Shown one piece after another: positions 62,147 through 64,000 of a stretch of 64,000 nt of DNA. The DNA is from Mycobacterium sp. D16Q13 (GTDB taxonomy: Bacteria > Actinomycetota > Actinomycetes > Mycobacteriales > Mycobacteriaceae). The position numbers were made by a program, and so were the translations under genes. Each line of letters opens with the position of its first letter. Positions within the stretch are counted from its first letter, which is position 1. The stretch is from assembly GCF_002013375.1 (NCBI RefSeq), contig NZ_MAEW01000003.1, positions 726,735-790,734 of the forward strand, given 5' to 3'. Under the pieces are notes generated by a model that saw only the letters and a program-made list of their open reading frames with translations, was not told where the DNA came from and ran no database searches.

Positions 62147-62698
62147 ATGACCACCACCGCCCCCGTTCTCGCCGCCGGAACCTGGACCATCGACCCGGTT
62201 CACTCGGATATCACCTTCTCCGTACGCCATCTGGGTGTCTCGAAGGTTCGCGGCTCGTTTACCGACTTCAACGGTGAAATCACCGTCGCCGAAGACGGCA
62301 CACCCTCGGTATCGGCCACCATCGACGTGACCTCGGTCAGCACCCGCAACGACCAGCGCGACGGTCACCTGCGGTCGGCCGACTTCTTCGACACCGAGAA
62401 CCACCCCACCGCCACCTACCGGTCCACCTCCGTCCGTGCCAATCCAGAGGCGGGCGGAAACGACTACATCGTCGACGGCGAGCTGACGCTGCACGGTGTC
62501 ACCGAGCCGGTCTCGCTGAACCTCTCGCTAGAGGGTGTCGGTCCCGGTGCGCAGGGCGGCAGCGTCGCGGGCTTCGAGGCCAAGACCGAGGTCAACCGCA
62601 ACGACTTCGGCGTCACCGGCGGAGCCGGACTGGTCGGCGACAAGGTCACGCTGACCTTCAACATCGAGGCCGGTCACCCGGAGGCACCCTCCAACTGA
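62147..62698 (+). CDS. YceI-family lipid-binding protein
   Basis: Protein of 183 residues. The lipocalin-like YceI barrel starts GTWTIDPVHSDITFSVRHLGVSKVRGSFTDFNGEITV and continues with DGHLRSADFFDTENHPTATYRS, GELTLHGVTEPVSLNL and NRNDFGVTGGAGLVGDKVTLTFNIE. These barrels bind isoprenoid or other amphiphilic chains. There is no signal peptide, so it is cytosolic, unlike the periplasmic E. coli form. The ATG at 62147 has GAGGAG 6 bases upstream. Confidence 0.93.
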   Translation: MTTTAPVLAAGTWTIDPVHSDITFSVRHLGVSKVRGSFTDFNGEITVAEDGTPSVSATIDVTSVSTRNDQRDGHLRSADFFDTENHPTATYRSTSVRANPEAGGNDYIVDGELTLHGVTEPVSLNLSLEGVGPGAQGGSVAGFEAKTEVNRNDFGVTGGAGLVGDKVTLTFNIEAGHPEAPSN

Positions 62699-62728
62699 TG
62701 CCCGCGCGGCACCGGCTACGGTCGGGGA

Positions 62729-63130
62729 ATGCCGAGCGTGCAACAGAATTCGTCACCCCAGACGCCGGTGACATCCGTACTGCTTTCACTCGTACTGGAT
62801 GTCATCGGCGTCGTGGTCTTCTGCACCATCGGCCGCCGCAGCCATGCCGAGGGCATCACGCTGGTCGGCGTGTGGGAGACGGCATGGCCGTTTCTGTCCG
62901 GGGCCGGTGTCGGCTGGCTGCTGAGCCGGGGATGGTCGCGCCCGACATCGGTGACCCGGACCGGGGTCGTGGTGTGGGTCTGCACCGTCGCGTTCGGGAT
63001 GATCCTGCGCAGGTTGAGTAATCAAGGTGTGGCGTTCAGCTTCGTCATCGTCGCGTCGGTGGTGACCGCCTTGTTCCTGCTGGGGTGGCGGGTCATCGCG
63101 AAGCGGCTGATCAATACGACCGATAGCTAG
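62729..63130 (+). CDS. DUF3054 membrane protein
   Basis: Protein of 133 residues with four transmembrane helices (VLLSLVLDVIGVVVFCTIGRRSHAEG, VWETAWPFLSGAGVGWLLSRGW, TRTGVVVWVCTVAFGMILRRL, FSFVIVASVVTALFLLGWRVIAKRL). The FCTIGRRSHAEG and TAWPFLSGAGVGW motifs identify DUF3054, small actinobacterial membrane proteins of unknown function. ATG at 62729, 30 bases after the YceI stop, possibly the same transcript. Confidence 0.85.
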   Translation: MPSVQQNSSPQTPVTSVLLSLVLDVIGVVVFCTIGRRSHAEGITLVGVWETAWPFLSGAGVGWLLSRGWSRPTSVTRTGVVVWVCTVAFGMILRRLSNQGVAFSFVIVASVVTALFLLGWRVIAKRLINTTDS

Positions 63131-63207
63131 TCAAGAAACAGCGGGCTGCCGTCAGGATCTCGTCAACGCGCTTGGGTAAACGCCCAGGGCCCGCGCAAGC
63201 TGGCTGC

Positions 63208-63333
63208 ATGGAAGGTCTCGCCGCCGTGCTGGTACCCCTCGCCGGTTATGCCGCAGTACTGCTTTCTGTGCGGTACCTCAACCGTCATGACGATATCGCC
63301 CCGGCGGCAGGCTCAGAAGCCCTGACCCGCTAG
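63208..63333 (+). CDS. possible 41-residue single-span membrane peptide
   Basis: An ATG at 63208 opens a 41-residue peptide with one hydrophobic helix (LAAVLVPLAGYAAVLLSVRYL) and a charged tail (NRHDDIAPAAGSEALTR). The helix and codon use look real, but there is no clear ribosome site, and the frame was judged by eye. It sits between the DUF3054 gene and the second palindromic repeat. No family recognised. Confidence 0.4.
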   Translation: MEGLAAVLVPLAGYAAVLLSVRYLNRHDDIAPAAGSEALTR

Positions 63334-63345
63334 CCCCTCAAACGC

Positions 63346-63401
63346 CGAGTGCGAGCCTCGCGCGGAAATCTCCTGGAAGATCCGCGCCAGACTCGCACTC
63401 G
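63346..63401. repeat. dispersed palindromic repeat, copy 2
   Basis: Arms of 21 bases (63346-63366 and 63381-63401, two mismatches) with a 14-base loop. The left arm CGAGTGCGAGCCTCGCGCGG matches copy 1 (28125-28182) with a single A/G difference, while the loop differs. It lies between a plus-strand peptide and the end of a minus-strand gene, so it may also act as a convergent terminator. Confidence 0.7.
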
Positions 63402-63417
63402 AGTTGTGTATATGTCC

Positions 63418-64000
63418 TTAGACGCGCGGACCGGGCGCGGGGCCCGTACCCACCGGGCCAGCCGGAGCCGGAGCGGTGACCGCGGGCGCCGGTCCGGGCG
63501 CGGGCCCGGGTCCCTGCGGGAAGGTGGCAGCCGGTACCTGGTTCTGGATGGCGGACTGCACGGCCGGGTTCTGCACGAGAGCCTGCGCAGCCGGGTTCTG
63601 TGCCACCTGCTGGGCGGCCGGGTTCTGCGAGAGCGCGGTCAGCAGCGCGGGGTTTACCCCCATCGCGGCGGGGTTCAGTCCGCCACCGTTGACCACCTGG
63701 GCCAGGTCCAGCGGCAGACCGCACTTGGTGCGCAGGTCATTCAACGGTGCGGCGATGCCACCGAGTGAACCGGCCACGTCGGGCCGCGACACCAGGTAAC
63801 TCTGCGTCTTGGCGGCAATCTGGTCCTGCGGGGCCGCCTTGATCTCGGTGAAGGCCGCATCGACGTCCGGATGCTGCTCCAGGTAACCCGCCGCGTTCTG
63901 CACCACGTTGCCGACGGTCTTGGTCATCTTGCTGGCCTGGCATCCGTCCGGTGTGGGTGTGGCCGGAGTCACCGTCGCCGCAGCGGGTGCGGCGGCGTTT
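63418..64000 (-). CDS. hemophore-related protein, 5' end outside window
   Basis: The open frame runs to the window edge, so the signal peptide and true start are missing; at least 193 residues are visible. The core DGCQASKMTKTVGNVVQNAAGYLEQHPDVDAAFTEIKAAPQDQIAAKTQSYLVSRPDVAGSLGGIAAPLNDLRTKCGLP, with two Cys that would form a disulfide, matches the mycobacterial hemophore-type family that includes Rv0203, an exported haem-binding protein. After the core comes a QNPA repeat region (LSQNPAAQQVAQNPAAQALVQNPAVQ) and a Pro/Gly/Ala tail. Its place near Rv0204c- and Rv0205-like genes agrees. Haem binding is inferred from the family only. Confidence 0.8.
   Translation of the reverse strand, partial: NAAAPAAATVTPATPTPDGCQASKMTKTVGNVVQNAAGYLEQHPDVDAAFTEIKAAPQDQIAAKTQSYLVSRPDVAGSLGGIAAPLNDLRTKCGLPLDLAQVVNGGGLNPAAMGVNPALLTALSQNPAAQQVAQNPAAQALVQNPAVQSAIQNQVPAATFPQGPGPAPGPAPAVTAPAPAGPVGTGPAPGPRV

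Overview
The window is a stretch of high-GC (about 64% by eye) chromosome from a mycolic-acid actinobacterium. It carries MmpL3, the arabinofuranosyltransferase AftD, a FadD32-like fatty-acyl-AMP ligase, a complete YrbE/Mce operon and a mycobacterial hemophore-type protein. Gene order matches pieces of the M. tuberculosis chromosome from about Rv0203 to Rv0237: hemophore, Rv0204c, Rv0205, mmpL3, Rv0207c, trmB, Rv0209, Rv0210, pckA, the Rv0223c aldehyde dehydrogenase, the Rv0224c to Rv0228 envelope block, aftD, Rv0236A and lpqI. The pieces are rearranged and interspersed with other genes. A rapid grower such as a Mycobacteroides (abscessus/chelonae-type) species is my best guess, but that is inference. 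Nearly all sequence is coding; I found no tRNA, rRNA, CRISPR array, insertion sequence or phage.

Layout. 1-2.5 kb: a predicted metal-dependent hydrolase divergent from a MerR regulator, then two co-transcribed DGPF/YCII proteins. 2.6-7.5 kb: a fatty-acyl-AMP ligase divergent from two tandem CYP140-like cytochromes P450, with palindromic operator-like sites between them. 7.5-13.1 kb: LpqI, an ECF42-type sigma factor, a TfoX-N protein, a Tat-exported sulfatase and a discoidin-like membrane protein. 13.4-24.3 kb: envelope glycan block (DUF2613 peptide, AftD, acyltransferase, DUF3068/PorA protein, polytopic membrane protein, GT4 glycosyltransferase, methyltransferase). 24.3-31.4 kb: catabolic operons (APH-like kinase, unknown protein, aldehyde dehydrogenase; MHS transporter, 3-hydroxyisobutyrate dehydrogenase) and a CtaG-like protein. 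31.6-37.7 kb: a small conserved protein, an LLM oxidoreductase, PEP carboxykinase, and an operon of two dynamin-like proteins plus a DxDxDG protein. 37.8-42.4 kb: trmB, NYN-domain protein, mmpL3. 42.5-45.8 kb: an immunity-like orphan, a DUF2339 membrane protein and a TetR regulator. 45.8-54.7 kb: the mce operon. 55.2-64 kb: a MacS-type two-component system, AI-2E family transporter, epoxide-hydrolase-like protein, class III cyclase, Rv0204c-like flippase-fold protein, YceI, DUF3054 protein, and the 3' part of a hemophore-related gene.

The strongest new observation is regulatory. The ECF42 sigma gene and the DGPF operon, about 7 kb apart, have the same bipartite promoter, TGTCGATT-N13-TTCGTGG, with identical spacing. 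This suggests an autoregulated sigma factor that controls a separated DGPF operon. Other points of interest are a P450 whose I-helix acidic residue is valine, paired dynamin-like proteins with degenerate Walker A motifs, a colicin-immunity-like orphan whose ribosome site lies in a hairpin loop, and a two-copy palindromic repeat.
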